A DNA stretch of 64,000 bases. Source: Actinoplanes siamensis. Its GTDB lineage: Bacteria > Actinomycetota > Actinomycetes > Mycobacteriales > Micromonosporaceae. This document shows, piece after piece, positions 44,055 to 53,157 of the stretch. The notes under the pieces are model-generated. The model saw only the letters and a program-made list of their open reading frames with translations, was not told the DNA's origin and searched no databases. Made by a program: the position numbers and the translations under genes. Position 1 is the first letter of the stretch, and every line of letters begins with the position of its first letter. Location: the NCBI RefSeq assembly GCF_016862395.1, contig NZ_BOMW01000033.1:83547-147546 (forward strand). The letters are read 5' to 3'.

Positions 44055-45900
44055 TCTTGACCACGTCCTCGAGCATGTTCTCCAGCGTCGCGGCGGTGAA
44101 CGGCAGGCCGCTGATCTGGTTGAAGGGCACCGCGTCGACCAGGTATCTCGCCCGGATCACGTGGGCGAGCTGGCCGAGGTTCATCTCCGGGACGACCACT
44201 TTCTCGTACGACCGCAGCACCTCGCCCAGGTTCCGCGGCAGAGGTGACAGGTGCCGCAGGTGGGCCTGGGCGATGGTCAGCCCCCGCTGGCGCAGCGCCC
44301 GGCAGGCCGCCCCGATCGGGCCGTAGGTGGAACCCCAGCCCAGCACGAGCACCCGCGCGTTCTCGTCCGGGTCGTCGACGTCCACGTCCGGGACGGGGAT
44401 CGCTTCGATGCGCGCCGCCCGGGTGCGGACCATGAATTCGTGGTTCGCCGGGTCGTACGAGATATCGCCGGTCTTGTCCGCTTTTTCCAACCCGCCGATG
44501 CGGTGTTCCAGACCGGGCGTGCCGGGAACCGCCCAGGGCCGGGCCAGCGTCTCGGGATCGCGCAGGTAGGGCAGGAACCTGCCGTCCGGGGAGTTGGGCG
44601 CGGTCGCGAACGGGACAGCCAGGTCCGGCAGCTCGTCGACCGAGGGCAGCAGCCACGGCTCCGACCCGTTGGCCACGTAGTTGTCGGACAGCAGGATGAC
44701 CGGGGTCCGGTAGGTGAGCGCGATCCGCGCCGCCTCCAACGCGGCGTGGAAGCAGTCCGACGGGGACTTCGGGGCGATCACCGCGAGCGGCGCCTCGCCG
44801 TGCCGGCCGTACAGCGCCAGGTTGAGGTCGGCCTGCTCGGTCTTGGTGGGCATGCCGGTGGACGGCCCGGCCCGCTGCACGTCGACGATGACCAGCGGCA
44901 GTTCCAGCGCGATGGCCAGCGAGACGGTCTCGCTCTTGAGCGCCACGCCGGGCCCGGAGGTGGTGGTGACGCCCAGCGCGCCGCCGTAGGACGCGCCCAG
45001 CGCCGCCCCGATCGCCGCGATCTCGTCCTCGGCCTGCATCGTGGTGATGCCGAACCGCTTGTGCTTGGAGAGCTCGTGCAGGATGTCGGAGGCCGGCGTG
45101 ATCGGGTAGGCGCCCAGGAAGAGCGGCAGCTTGGCGCGGACCGCCGCGGCCACCAGCCCGAGCGAGAGCGCCTGGTTGCCGGTGATGTTGCGGTACGTCC
45201 CGGGCCGCATCCTCGCCGGCTTGACCTCGTAGCGCACCGAGAACGCCTCGGTGGTCTCGCCGTAGTTCCAGCCGGCCCGGAAGGCGGTCTGGTTCGCCTC
45301 GACCAGCTCCGGCCGCTTGGCGAACTTGCGCTCCAGGAAGCGCAGGGTGGACTCGAACGGACGCGAGTACATCCAGCTGAGCAGGCCGAGCGCGAACATG
45401 TTCTTGGCGCGTTCGGCGTCCTTCTTCGAGATCCCCAGGTCGGCCAGCGCGCCGACGGTCATCGAGGTGAGCGCGACCGGGTGCACCGCGTACCCGGCGA
45501 GGGTGCCGTCCTCCAGCGGGCTGACCGGGTAGCCGACCTTGGCCAGGTTGCGCCTGGTGAACTCGTCGGTGTTGACGATGATGTCGGCGCCGGCGGGCAG
45601 TTCCGCCAGGTTCGCCTTGAGAGCTGCGGGGTTCATCGCGACCAGCACGTTCGGCGCGTCGCCCGGGGTCAGGATGTCGTAGTCGGCGAAATGGACTTGG
45701 AAACTCGAGACGCCCGGCAGAGTCCCCGCTGGCGCGCGGATCTCGGCGGGAAAGTTCGGCAGCGTCGAGATGTCGTTGCCGAGCTGTGCGGTCTCCGAGG
45801 TGAAGCGGTCACCGGTGAGCTGCATGCCATCGCCCGAGTCGCCGGCGAACCGGATCACCACCCGGTCCAGCTGCTCGACTCGCTTCGCGGGAGCGGCCAC
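44047..45900 (-). CDS. korA: 2-oxoacid:ferredoxin oxidoreductase alpha subunit
   Basis: 617 residues, a gamma-alpha fusion. Gamma part (about 1-190): RFAGDSGDGMQLTGDRF and HFADYDILTPGDAPNVLVAM. Alpha part (about 215-617): GNQALSLGLVAAAVRA, YPITPASDILHELSKH and TTSGPGVALKSETVSLA. With KorB it forms the enzyme that feeds electrons from the TCA cycle to ferredoxin. GTG 45900 is preceded by GGAGG with a 7-base gap. The gene is first in the korAB operon. Confidence 0.93.
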   Translation of the reverse strand: MAAPAKRVEQLDRVVIRFAGDSGDGMQLTGDRFTSETAQLGNDISTLPNFPAEIRAPAGTLPGVSSFQVHFADYDILTPGDAPNVLVAMNPAALKANLAELPAGADIIVNTDEFTRRNLAKVGYPVSPLEDGTLAGYAVHPVALTSMTVGALADLGISKKDAERAKNMFALGLLSWMYSRPFESTLRFLERKFAKRPELVEANQTAFRAGWNYGETTEAFSVRYEVKPARMRPGTYRNITGNQALSLGLVAAAVRAKLPLFLGAYPITPASDILHELSKHKRFGITTMQAEDEIAAIGAALGASYGGALGVTTTSGPGVALKSETVSLAIALELPLVIVDVQRAGPSTGMPTKTEQADLNLALYGRHGEAPLAVIAPKSPSDCFHAALEAARIALTYRTPVILLSDNYVANGSEPWLLPSVDELPDLAVPFATAPNSPDGRFLPYLRDPETLARPWAVPGTPGLEHRIGGLEKADKTGDISYDPANHEFMVRTRAARIEAIPVPDVDVDDPDENARVLVLGWGSTYGPIGAACRALRQRGLTIAQAHLRHLSPLPRNLGEVLRSYEKVVVPEMNLGQLAHVIRARYLVDAVPFNQISGLPFTAATLENMLEDVVKNG

Positions 45901-46075
45901 GTTTCAACCTCCAAAGAGCGCGGGCCGATCTTGTGTACGCACGTCAATGAGCCGGTCCGCACGTCGTCAGTTCCACACTACTTCGCCGCTCCTTACGGGG
46001 GTGGCCGCGGACCGTTGCCCACAGTAGCCATGCGGCGCTCCCGTGAGCTAGTGCTCTTGGGTAGGCTGCACCTTC

Positions 46076-46453
46076 GTGGAGGGATATCTCGGCTCGTACG
46101 CCATGCTCGGGCTGGTCCTCGCCGCCGGGGTTCTGCTGTTCGTGGCCGCGTTCGGGGCCAACCGCCTACTGCGGCCGGCGCGGCCCGCGGAGCCGGCCGG
46201 CAAGCGGATCCCGTACGAGAGCGGCATCGACCCGGTCGGCGGCGACTGGGCACAGGCGCAGATCCGGTACTACGTCTATGCGTACCTTTATGTGCTTTTT
46301 GCGGTAGAAGCCGTTTTTCTCTTCCCGTGGGCAGTGATCTTCGATCTCCCCGGGTTCGGCGGCGCCGCGATCGCCGAGATGGGCGTCTTCGTCGCGGTGC
46401 TCGCGCTGGGCATTCTCTACGCGTGGCGTAAGAAGATCTTGACCTGGACGTAG
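46076..46453 (+). CDS. nuoA: Orphan NuoA-like complex I subunit
   Basis: 125 residues, three membrane helices (about 8-30, 66-88, 95-117). NuoA motifs are clear: RYYVYAYLYVLF, VEAVFLFPWAVIFD, YAWRKKILTW. The loop Cys usual in YECG is Ser49 (PYESG), and the conserved Asp of FDVE is Ala76 (FAVE), while Glu78 is kept. No other nuo gene is present. GTG 46076 lies 8 bases after TAGGCT, so it is probably leaderless. Its role outside a nuo operon is unknown. Confidence 0.85.
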   Translation: MEGYLGSYAMLGLVLAAGVLLFVAAFGANRLLRPARPAEPAGKRIPYESGIDPVGGDWAQAQIRYYVYAYLYVLFAVEAVFLFPWAVIFDLPGFGGAAIAEMGVFVAVLALGILYAWRKKILTWT

Positions 46454-46505
46454 GACCCGGGTGGCGGACTCGCCTCCCGAAGGCCGACATGTCAACATCG
46501 TGCGC

Positions 46506-46982
46506 ATGAGTCAGCTTCTGCTCTTCATTGTCGTAGCACTGGTCGTCGGGACGATCGTCTTCGGCGTGACCGTTCTGCTGAGCGGGGGCGACTCCGGGCT
46601 CACCCCGGTCGAGCCCGACGGCCAGTCGGTGCCGCTGCCCGGCGACCGGCCGCTGGGTGAGGACGACATCGCCAGGACCAGGTTCGACACCGCCTGGCGT
46701 GGGTACCGGATGGCTCAGGTGGACCAGGCGCTGCAGCGCGCGGCGTACGACATCGGCTACAAGGGCGAGCTGATCGGCGTGCTGGAGGCCGAGGTGGCGG
46801 CACTGCGCGAGGGCCGCATCGAGGACGCCGACGCGCTGCGGGCGGCTCGGGAGGCCGCGATCGCGCCGGCCCAGGCGGCCGCCGGGAAACCCGTGGCGGA
46901 GGAGCCGGCCGGGGAGAAGGAACCCGAGGTGGCCGAGGCGCCGCCGGCCACGGCCGACGAGGAGCCGGCGGAGAGCCGATGA
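46506..46982 (+). CDS. DivIVA-domain membrane protein
   Basis: 158 residues. One N-terminal membrane helix (about 3-24), a linker, then the short DivIVA motif TRFDTAWRGYRMAQVDQALQ with a coiled coil to about 110, and an acidic, Ala/Pro/Glu-rich tail. Possibly polar or septal in location. ATG 46506 was chosen; an upstream in-frame start adds residues without motif. It overlaps the next gene (ATGA). A similar small protein lies near tag in mycobacteria (memory). Confidence 0.78.
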   Translation: MSQLLLFIVVALVVGTIVFGVTVLLSGGDSGLTPVEPDGQSVPLPGDRPLGEDDIARTRFDTAWRGYRMAQVDQALQRAAYDIGYKGELIGVLEAEVAALREGRIEDADALRAAREAAIAPAQAAAGKPVAEEPAGEKEPEVAEAPPATADEEPAESR

Positions 46983-47452
46983 GCGACGACGCCGCCCAGC
47001 CGGGCGCTGGCGAGTTCACCGCCACGGTGATCGTGAACGCCCCTGCGGCGAAGGTGTTCGCCGCGTTCCTGAACTGGGAGAAGCAGTCCGAGTGGATCCC
47101 GTTCACCCGGGTCCGGGTGGTCGAGGGCGACGGCGGCGAGGGCAGCCTGGTCGAGGCGGTCACCGCGATCGGTCCGGCGGTGCTGCGGGACGAGCTGCGG
47201 GTGGTCAAGGTCAACGCGCCGTACGAGGTCCGCGTCGTGCACTGCGGCAAGGTGCTCCGCGGCCCCGGCTCGATGCGCTGCACCGCGATGTCCGGCGACC
47301 GCACCCAGATCGTCCTGCACGAGTGGTTCCACCTGCCGCCCGGCCCGGTCGGCAAGATCGCCTGGCCGGTGCTCTGGCCGGGCTCCAAGCTCGGCTTCAC
47401 CGGCGCGCTGAAGAAGTTCGCCCGGCTGGTCGAACAGGGGCGCCTGCCATGA
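46979..47452 (+). CDS. SRPBCC family protein
   Basis: 157 residues, almost a single SRPBCC/START-like domain: FTATVIVNAPAAKVFAAFLN, WIPFTRVRVVEGDGGEGSLV, and a final helix APPVLWPGS-like region GSKLGFTGALKKFARLVEQG. No catalytic residues can be named. ATG 46979 overlaps the DivIVA gene and its stop overlaps the tag start (both ATGA), so it belongs to a tight four-gene operon. Confidence 0.78.
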   Translation: MSDDAAQPGAGEFTATVIVNAPAAKVFAAFLNWEKQSEWIPFTRVRVVEGDGGEGSLVEAVTAIGPAVLRDELRVVKVNAPYEVRVVHCGKVLRGPGSMRCTAMSGDRTQIVLHEWFHLPPGPVGKIAWPVLWPGSKLGFTGALKKFARLVEQGRLP

Positions 47453-48027
47453 CCGGCGACCTGATGATCGGCGACGACGGCAAGGCCCGCTGCTTCTGGG
47501 GCGGCAGCTCCCCGGACTACGTGCCCTACCACGACACCGAGTGGGGCAAGCCGCTCCGCGGCGACGACGCGCTCTTCGAGCGGCTCACCCTGGAGGCGTT
47601 CCAGTCCGGGCTGTCCTGGATCACGATCCTGCGCAAACGCCAGGCGTTCCGGGCGGCGTTCGACGACTTCGCGATCGCCAAGGTCGCGGCGTACTCGGCG
47701 GCCGACGCGGAGCGGCTGATGGCCGACGCCGGCATCGTCCGGAACCGGATGAAGATCGACGCGACGCTGCGCAACGCGAAGGTCGCAGCCGAGCTGGCGC
47801 CCGGCGAGCTCACCGAGCTGCTCTGGTCGTTCGCCCCGGCGAACAGGCCGCGCCCGGCCGGCCGGGCCGAGGTTCCGGCCGTGACACCGGAGTCCACGGC
47901 GATGTCCAAGGCGCTCAAGAAGCGCGGGTTCACATTCGTCGGACCGACTACGGCGTACGCGTTGATGCAGGCCACCGGCATGGTTGACGACCACCTGCTC
48001 GGCTGTTGGGTGCCCGTGATGGGATAG
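47449..48027 (+). CDS. tag: DNA-3-methyladenine glycosylase I
   Basis: 192 residues. Removes 3-methyladenine from DNA. Family motifs: RCFWGGSSPDYVPYHDTEWG, LTLEAFQSGLSWITILRKR, and the terminal TGMVDDHLLGCW, which supplies His and Cys of the zinc snap. Length is normal. ATG 47449 overlaps the preceding stop. The position next to a DivIVA-domain gene matches Rv1209-Rv1210 of M. tuberculosis (memory). Confidence 0.94.
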   Translation: MTGDLMIGDDGKARCFWGGSSPDYVPYHDTEWGKPLRGDDALFERLTLEAFQSGLSWITILRKRQAFRAAFDDFAIAKVAAYSAADAERLMADAGIVRNRMKIDATLRNAKVAAELAPGELTELLWSFAPANRPRPAGRAEVPAVTPESTAMSKALKKRGFTFVGPTTAYALMQATGMVDDHLLGCWVPVMG

Positions 48028-48032
48028 GGAGC

Positions 48033-48545
48033 ATGGCGCAGTGGTCGGTTGTCATCCCGTCGGAGCAGTGGGCGACGGAACGGTTGTTCCAGCAGGACGT
48101 CGTGGTGGTGCAGGGCGGCCCGGCCGGCGTGTCACCCGGGGACGAGGCGCTCCTGGTCGCCGATGAGCAGGTGGTGGCCCTGGCCCGGGTGGAGAAGACC
48201 GGTGGGTACCTGGCCCTGGCGTACCTGCGGCGGGCCTTCGACGAGCCGGTCCCGGCCGCCGGCCTGACGAACGGCCCGGTGACCGAGGACGAGTTCCGGC
48301 GCTTCGCCGACCAGCTCGGTCAGGCCCAGCCGAAGCGGAACTGGTTGGTCAGCGTGGCCATGCCGATCGAGGCCGGCAGCCCGGCCGAGGCGGTCCGGCA
48401 GTTCTGGTCGCACGTGAACGAGCTGGGGCCGCGTGAGCTGCCCACCTACGTCTGGCCGTCCGGCGACGAGCTGGCCATGCAGGCCTTCGTCCTCGGGGTC
48501 GAGGCGAACCAGGACCCCGAGGAGGAAGACGAGGACGAGGACTAA
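48033..48545 (+). CDS. Conserved hypothetical protein
   Basis: 170 residues, no recognised domain. MAQWSVVIPSEQWATERLF start; a beta-rich middle (VVVVQGGPAG, VVALARVEKTGGYLALAYL) suggestive of a small barrel, and an acidic tail of Glu/Asp. ATG 48033 has GGGAG 4 bases upstream and lies 5 bases after tag. Its last bases overlap the convergent enoyl-CoA hydratase stop by 4 bases. Confidence 0.65.
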   Translation: MAQWSVVIPSEQWATERLFQQDVVVVQGGPAGVSPGDEALLVADEQVVALARVEKTGGYLALAYLRRAFDEPVPAAGLTNGPVTEDEFRRFADQLGQAQPKRNWLVSVAMPIEAGSPAEAVRQFWSHVNELGPRELPTYVWPSGDELAMQAFVLGVEANQDPEEEDEDED

Positions 48546-49327
48546 CGCCCTTCGTAGACCGGCTTCTGCTTGGCCACGAAGGCGGCCACCGCGTTCCGGT
48601 GGTCCGCTGTGGCGCCGCAGATCGACTGCGCCTGCGCCTCGGCGGCGAGCGCGTCGGAGAGCGTGCCGGCGTCGCCGATCGACAGCTCCCGCTTGATCGC
48701 GCCGTACGCCACGGTGGGGCCCGCGGCGAGCCGCGCGGCCAGCTCCTGAGCGGCCGGCAGCACCTGCTCGTCGTCCTCCACGAGCCGGGAGAGCATGCCG
48801 ATCTCGTACGCCCGCTGGGCCCTCACCGGCTCGGCCAGCAGCAGCAGCTCGACCGCCCGGGCGTGCCCCACGATCCGCGGCAGCGACCAGGAGATGCCGC
48901 TGTCCCCGGCCAGCCCCACGTTGGCGAACGCCATCAGGAACGACGTCCTCGGCCCGCCGATCCGGAAGTCGGCGAGCAGCGCCAGCGACGCGCCCGCGCC
49001 GGCGGCCATCCCGCGCACCGCGGCGACCACCGGCTTCGGCATGCTGGCCAGCCGCTGGGCGATCGGGTTGTAGTGCACCCGGACGGTGTCCAGATCGGTG
49101 CTCTTCTCCAGCATCGCCGCGTGCTCGCGCAGGTCCTGCCCGCCGCAGAAGGCCTGACCGGCGCCGGCCAGGACGATCGCCCGGCAGGACCGGTCGGTCT
49201 CCAGTTGGGCCAGGGTGTCCCGGAGGGCCTCCTTGAGATCCACGGTGAAGGAGTTCATCGCCTCGGGACGGTTCAGGGTCAGCGTGACGACCGCGTCAGT
49301 GCGGTCGACGAGCAGTGCGTCGGTCAT
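48542..49327 (-). CDS. Enoyl-CoA hydratase/isomerase (PaaG-like)
   Basis: 261 residues, crotonase fold. CoA and oxyanion-hole segments LAGAGQAFCGGQDLREH and RGMAAGAGASLALLADFR; LAGDSGISWSLPRIVG; C-terminal GATADHRNAVAAFVAKQKP. The GGQDLREH and ADHRNAVAAF segments resemble phenylacetate-pathway PaaG. The upstream neighbour is a PaaX-type regulator on the same strand, which fits an aromatic-CoA role, but no other paa gene is seen. ATG 49327 follows TAGATT by 6 bases. Confidence 0.85.
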   Translation of the reverse strand: MTDALLVDRTDAVVTLTLNRPEAMNSFTVDLKEALRDTLAQLETDRSCRAIVLAGAGQAFCGGQDLREHAAMLEKSTDLDTVRVHYNPIAQRLASMPKPVVAAVRGMAAGAGASLALLADFRIGGPRTSFLMAFANVGLAGDSGISWSLPRIVGHARAVELLLLAEPVRAQRAYEIGMLSRLVEDDEQVLPAAQELAARLAAGPTVAYGAIKRELSIGDAGTLSDALAAEAQAQSICGATADHRNAVAAFVAKQKPVYEGR

Positions 49328-49385
49328 GGCGAGAATCTACCTTTGCCATGCCCGCCCGGCCCTCACCTCGGTCGAGTGCGGCCGG

Positions 49386-50198
49386 TCAGGACTCGAACCC
49401 CGCCCGGGCGCCGCGATGGGCCGCGTGCAGGCAACGTTCCACATACCGGTCGGCCGCGGGGCGCAGCCGGGCGGCGTGCTTGTCGAAGAAGGCCGCGGCG
49501 CGCAGCCCCGGCCAGCCCGGTGGCAGCAGCGCGGCGGGCAGCTGCGGGTCCTGGAAGAGGAACGAGCGCCAGGCGTGCACCAGGCGGAACCGGGCCGCGT
49601 ACGCCTTCTCGTCGGAACTGCGGGTGGTGACCGCCTTGACCACCGGGCGCAGCTCGTCCTCGAAGTCCTGGTACGACCGTCCGATCCGGTCCAGGTCCCA
49701 GGCCCGGCCGACGATCTCGCCGGCCCCGGCGGAACCGGCGGTGTGGCCGGCGTTGAACCGCTCGTACCCCGCTCCGGCCTCCTGCAGCACGGCGTCCAGC
49801 TCGTCGGACGCGCGCGGGGCCACCCACACCTGGTCGCTGAGCGGGCCGTAGCCGAGAAAGGCCAGTCGTTCGGCGTCGCGCCGGGCCAGCGGCGGATCGT
49901 GCAGCATGATGAGATCGAACCGGCCGTCCCAGCCGCCGCGACCGGTTCTGTACACCCGTGCGGCGGCCTCGTCCAGCCGCCGCGCCGCCTTGGGCGTGAG
50001 CAGGTAGCCCGGTCCGGACACCAGGCGCAGCGGATGCAGCCAGCCCTGTCGCACCATTCGCGACACTGCGGTGCGGACCGCCGGGGCCGCGATGTCCAGT
50101 GGAGCGAGCAGCCGCACGAGGGCTGCGACCGGGGCCCGGGAGCCCCTGGTGCGCAGGTAGTCGCCGTACAGGTCGAAGAGTGCGGACCGCGCCTGCAT
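49386..50198 (-). CDS. PaaX family transcriptional repressor
   Basis: 270 residues. N-terminal winged helix (about 1-75, LFDLYGDYLRTRGSRAPVAALV, APAVRTAVSRMVRQGWL), middle domain (GYLLTPKAARRLDEAAARVY) and the C-terminal PaaX domain (FRLVHAWRSFLFQDPQLPAALLPPGWPG). PaaX represses phenylacetate genes until phenylacetyl-CoA binds. ATG 50198 was chosen; no ribosome site, but CAATGT lies 6 bases upstream. A 9-bp inverted repeat overlaps this promoter. Confidence 0.88.
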   Translation of the reverse strand: MQARSALFDLYGDYLRTRGSRAPVAALVRLLAPLDIAAPAVRTAVSRMVRQGWLHPLRLVSGPGYLLTPKAARRLDEAAARVYRTGRGGWDGRFDLIMLHDPPLARRDAERLAFLGYGPLSDQVWVAPRASDELDAVLQEAGAGYERFNAGHTAGSAGAGEIVGRAWDLDRIGRSYQDFEDELRPVVKAVTTRSSDEKAYAARFRLVHAWRSFLFQDPQLPAALLPPGWPGLRAAAFFDKHAARLRPAADRYVERCLHAAHRGARAGFES

Positions 50199-50208
50199 GA
50201 CCGCACAT

Positions 50209-50247
50209 TGTGACAGCCCAAAAGACGATATGCTAGACGCTGTCACA
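50209..50247. promoter_or_regulatory. Inverted repeat at the paaX promoter
   Basis: tgtgacagc (50209-50217) and gctgtcaca (50239-50247) are exact complements, centres 30 bases (three turns) apart, 11-49 bases upstream of the paaX start. Probable autoregulatory operator. Confidence 0.55.
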
Positions 50248-50367
50248 TCCGCCCGGGCTGGGTTTGGGTTCGCCGGTGTTCATCAGGGAAAATGTTTGAT
50301 CGGCACGGTGGGCCGCAACGCGTGAAGACGTGAAACGGCCTGTACGGCCGCCGGTCGGAAACGAGCA

Positions 50368-50399
50368 CCGCGTCACGTGGGGCTGAGCACGTGACGCGG
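50368..50399 (+). promoter_or_regulatory. Perfect 12-bp hairpin in the DUF3117 leader
   Basis: ccgcgtcacgtg (50368-50379), 8-base loop, cacgtgacgcgg (50388-50399), 73 bases before the DUF3117 start. No T run follows, so an operator or RNA structure is more likely than a simple terminator. Confidence 0.45.
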
Positions 50400-50471
50400 C
50401 TGCTGGCATTCCAGGAGCAAGTGGCTGTGGGGCAACCCACCGACCCTGACGTAGGTCTGAGGGGAGACAAG

Positions 50472-50639
50472 ATGGCGGCGATGAAGCCGCGGACGGGCGA
50501 TGGTCCGCTGGAGGTCACCAAGGAGGGTCGTGGCATCGTCATGCGCGTCCCGCTGGAGGGTGGTGGCCGTCTCGTCGTGGAGATGACCCCGGACGAGGCC
50601 AACGCGCTGGGTGACGCGTTGAAGTCGATCGCCGGCTGA
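50472..50639 (+). CDS. DUF3117 protein
   Basis: 55 residues, almost invariant in actinobacteria, function unknown. MAAMKPRTGDGPLEVTKEGR start, RVPLEGGGRLVVEMTPDEAN and a final short helix. ATG 50472 has GGGGAG 7 bases upstream. A strong terminator follows 12 bases after the stop, so it is monocistronic. Confidence 0.9.
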   Translation: MAAMKPRTGDGPLEVTKEGRGIVMRVPLEGGGRLVVEMTPDEANALGDALKSIAG

Positions 50640-50650
50640 CGTTTCACGCG

Positions 50651-50686
50651 AGCCCGCCGGTACGGTACCGCCCGTACCGGCGGGCT
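50651..50686 (+). terminator. Strong 15-bp terminator after the DUF3117 gene
   Basis: Perfect stem agcccgccggtacgg/ccgtaccggcgggct (50651-50665, 50672-50686), 6-base loop, TTCC after it. Confidence 0.85.
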
Positions 50687-50716
50687 TTCCACGTCTTACG
50701 GAAAGGTCATCCTCCC

Positions 50717-52102
<1,386 letters not shown>

Positions 52103-52114
<12 letters not shown>

Positions 52115-52270
52115 CCCGGGAGCCGCGCGCTGAGCGGGCTCCCGGCGAAGCCGTAGCCCCGGGAGCCGACCCGAGCGCGCTCCCGGGCAAGCCGCGGCCA
52201 CCGGAGCCACCCCTGGGCGCGCCTGGAGGAAAGCCGCGGCCACCGGAGCCGCGCTGCGCCCGCCGAGCGG
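52103..52270 (+). repeat. About four 42-bp units starting in the pepA stop region
   Basis: Units near 52105, 52147, 52189 and 52231 begin with gaagccgtag-like sequence; the first includes the pepA stop. Units 1 and 2 each contain a perfect 9-bp hairpin (52116-52124 with 52137-52145; 52158-52166 with 52179-52187), so the terminator is duplicated. Confidence 0.75.
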
Positions 52271-52291
52271 AGCGAGGCCGTCAGGCCCAGC

Positions 52292-52996
52292 TCAGCGCTT
52301 GACCGCGGTCAGCAGGCCGGCGCCTGACGAGATGACCGCGGGGATCCACTCCTCGCTCTCGCGGATCGCCTTCACCGTCGCGCGCACCGTCAGGGTGTCC
52401 ACGTCGCGGGCGGCCGGGTCGTTGATCCGGCCGCCGGCGTGCACCCCGTTCACGATCAGCACGCCGCCCGGGCGCAGCAGCCGCAGCGCCGCCTCGGTGC
52501 ACGCGGCGAACTCGGTGGTGTCGGCGTCCACGAAGATCAGGTCGTACGCCCCGTCGGCGAGCCGGGGGAGCACGTCCAGCGACCGCCCGCTGATGATGCG
52601 GGTGCGCGACGACGCGAAGCCGGCCTCGGCGAACACCCGGCGGGCGATCCGCTGATGCTCGTGCTCGACGTCGATGGTGGTGAGCACTCCGTCCGGGCGC
52701 ATGCCGCGGAGCAGCCAGATGCCGCTCACGCCGGTGCCGGTGCCGATCTCGACGACGGCCTTGGCGTTGCCGGCGGCGGCGAGCAGGCGCAGCACCGAGC
52801 CGGCGCCGGGGGAGACGCACGGCAGGCCGAGCTCGTGAGCCAGCGAGCGGGCCGTCTGCAGGATCGGGTCCTCGGTGGCGTAGGTCTCGGCGAACGGCAC
52901 GGCCGGGCCCGGTGGCTGGCCGAAGGAGCGGGCGGCGGGACCGATGATGACGAACCTCCGTGCGGCGAGGGGCGACGGCGTGGCGTAACCGCGCAC
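52292..52996 (-). CDS. O-methyltransferase (family 3)
   Basis: 234 residues. SAM-binding AVVEIGTGTGVSGIWLL, TIDVEHEHQRIAR, YDLIFVDADTTEFAACTEAA and LRPGGVLIVNGVHAGGR, as in COMT-type enzymes; resembles Rv1220c (memory). GTG 52996 is taken, 10 bases after TACTCT. Family similarity begins only near residue 27, so the real start may be further in; GGAGG before an ATC-ATC pair around 52951 is curious but not a standard start. Substrate unknown. Confidence 0.8.
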   Translation of the reverse strand: MRGYATPSPLAARRFVIIGPAARSFGQPPGPAVPFAETYATEDPILQTARSLAHELGLPCVSPGAGSVLRLLAAAGNAKAVVEIGTGTGVSGIWLLRGMRPDGVLTTIDVEHEHQRIARRVFAEAGFASSRTRIISGRSLDVLPRLADGAYDLIFVDADTTEFAACTEAALRLLRPGGVLIVNGVHAGGRINDPAARDVDTLTVRATVKAIRESEEWIPAVISSGAGLLTAVKR

Positions 52997-53157
52997 ATCG
53001 GATAAGAGAGTAGAGCGATGTGCACCTGTGATGCACGGTGCCGTCGATGGACGAACAGGTCAGTCGGGGCCGGCGGGGCTCGGCTGGACGGCACGCCGCG
53101 GCGAATCCGTGTCATCCTGGGTACGGTGCCGGGCGAACGATGACTGGAGGCTCCGAC

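Noticed and set aside
45932..45950. Second Rex operator upstream of korA
   Set aside because: Only the first half (ttgtgta) fits; the second half does not match TTCACAA.
52940..52960. Non-standard ATC start for the O-methyltransferase after a GGAGG
   Set aside because: ATC starts are extremely rare, and GTG 52996 with an upstream TACTCT box is a workable start; left as a note only.
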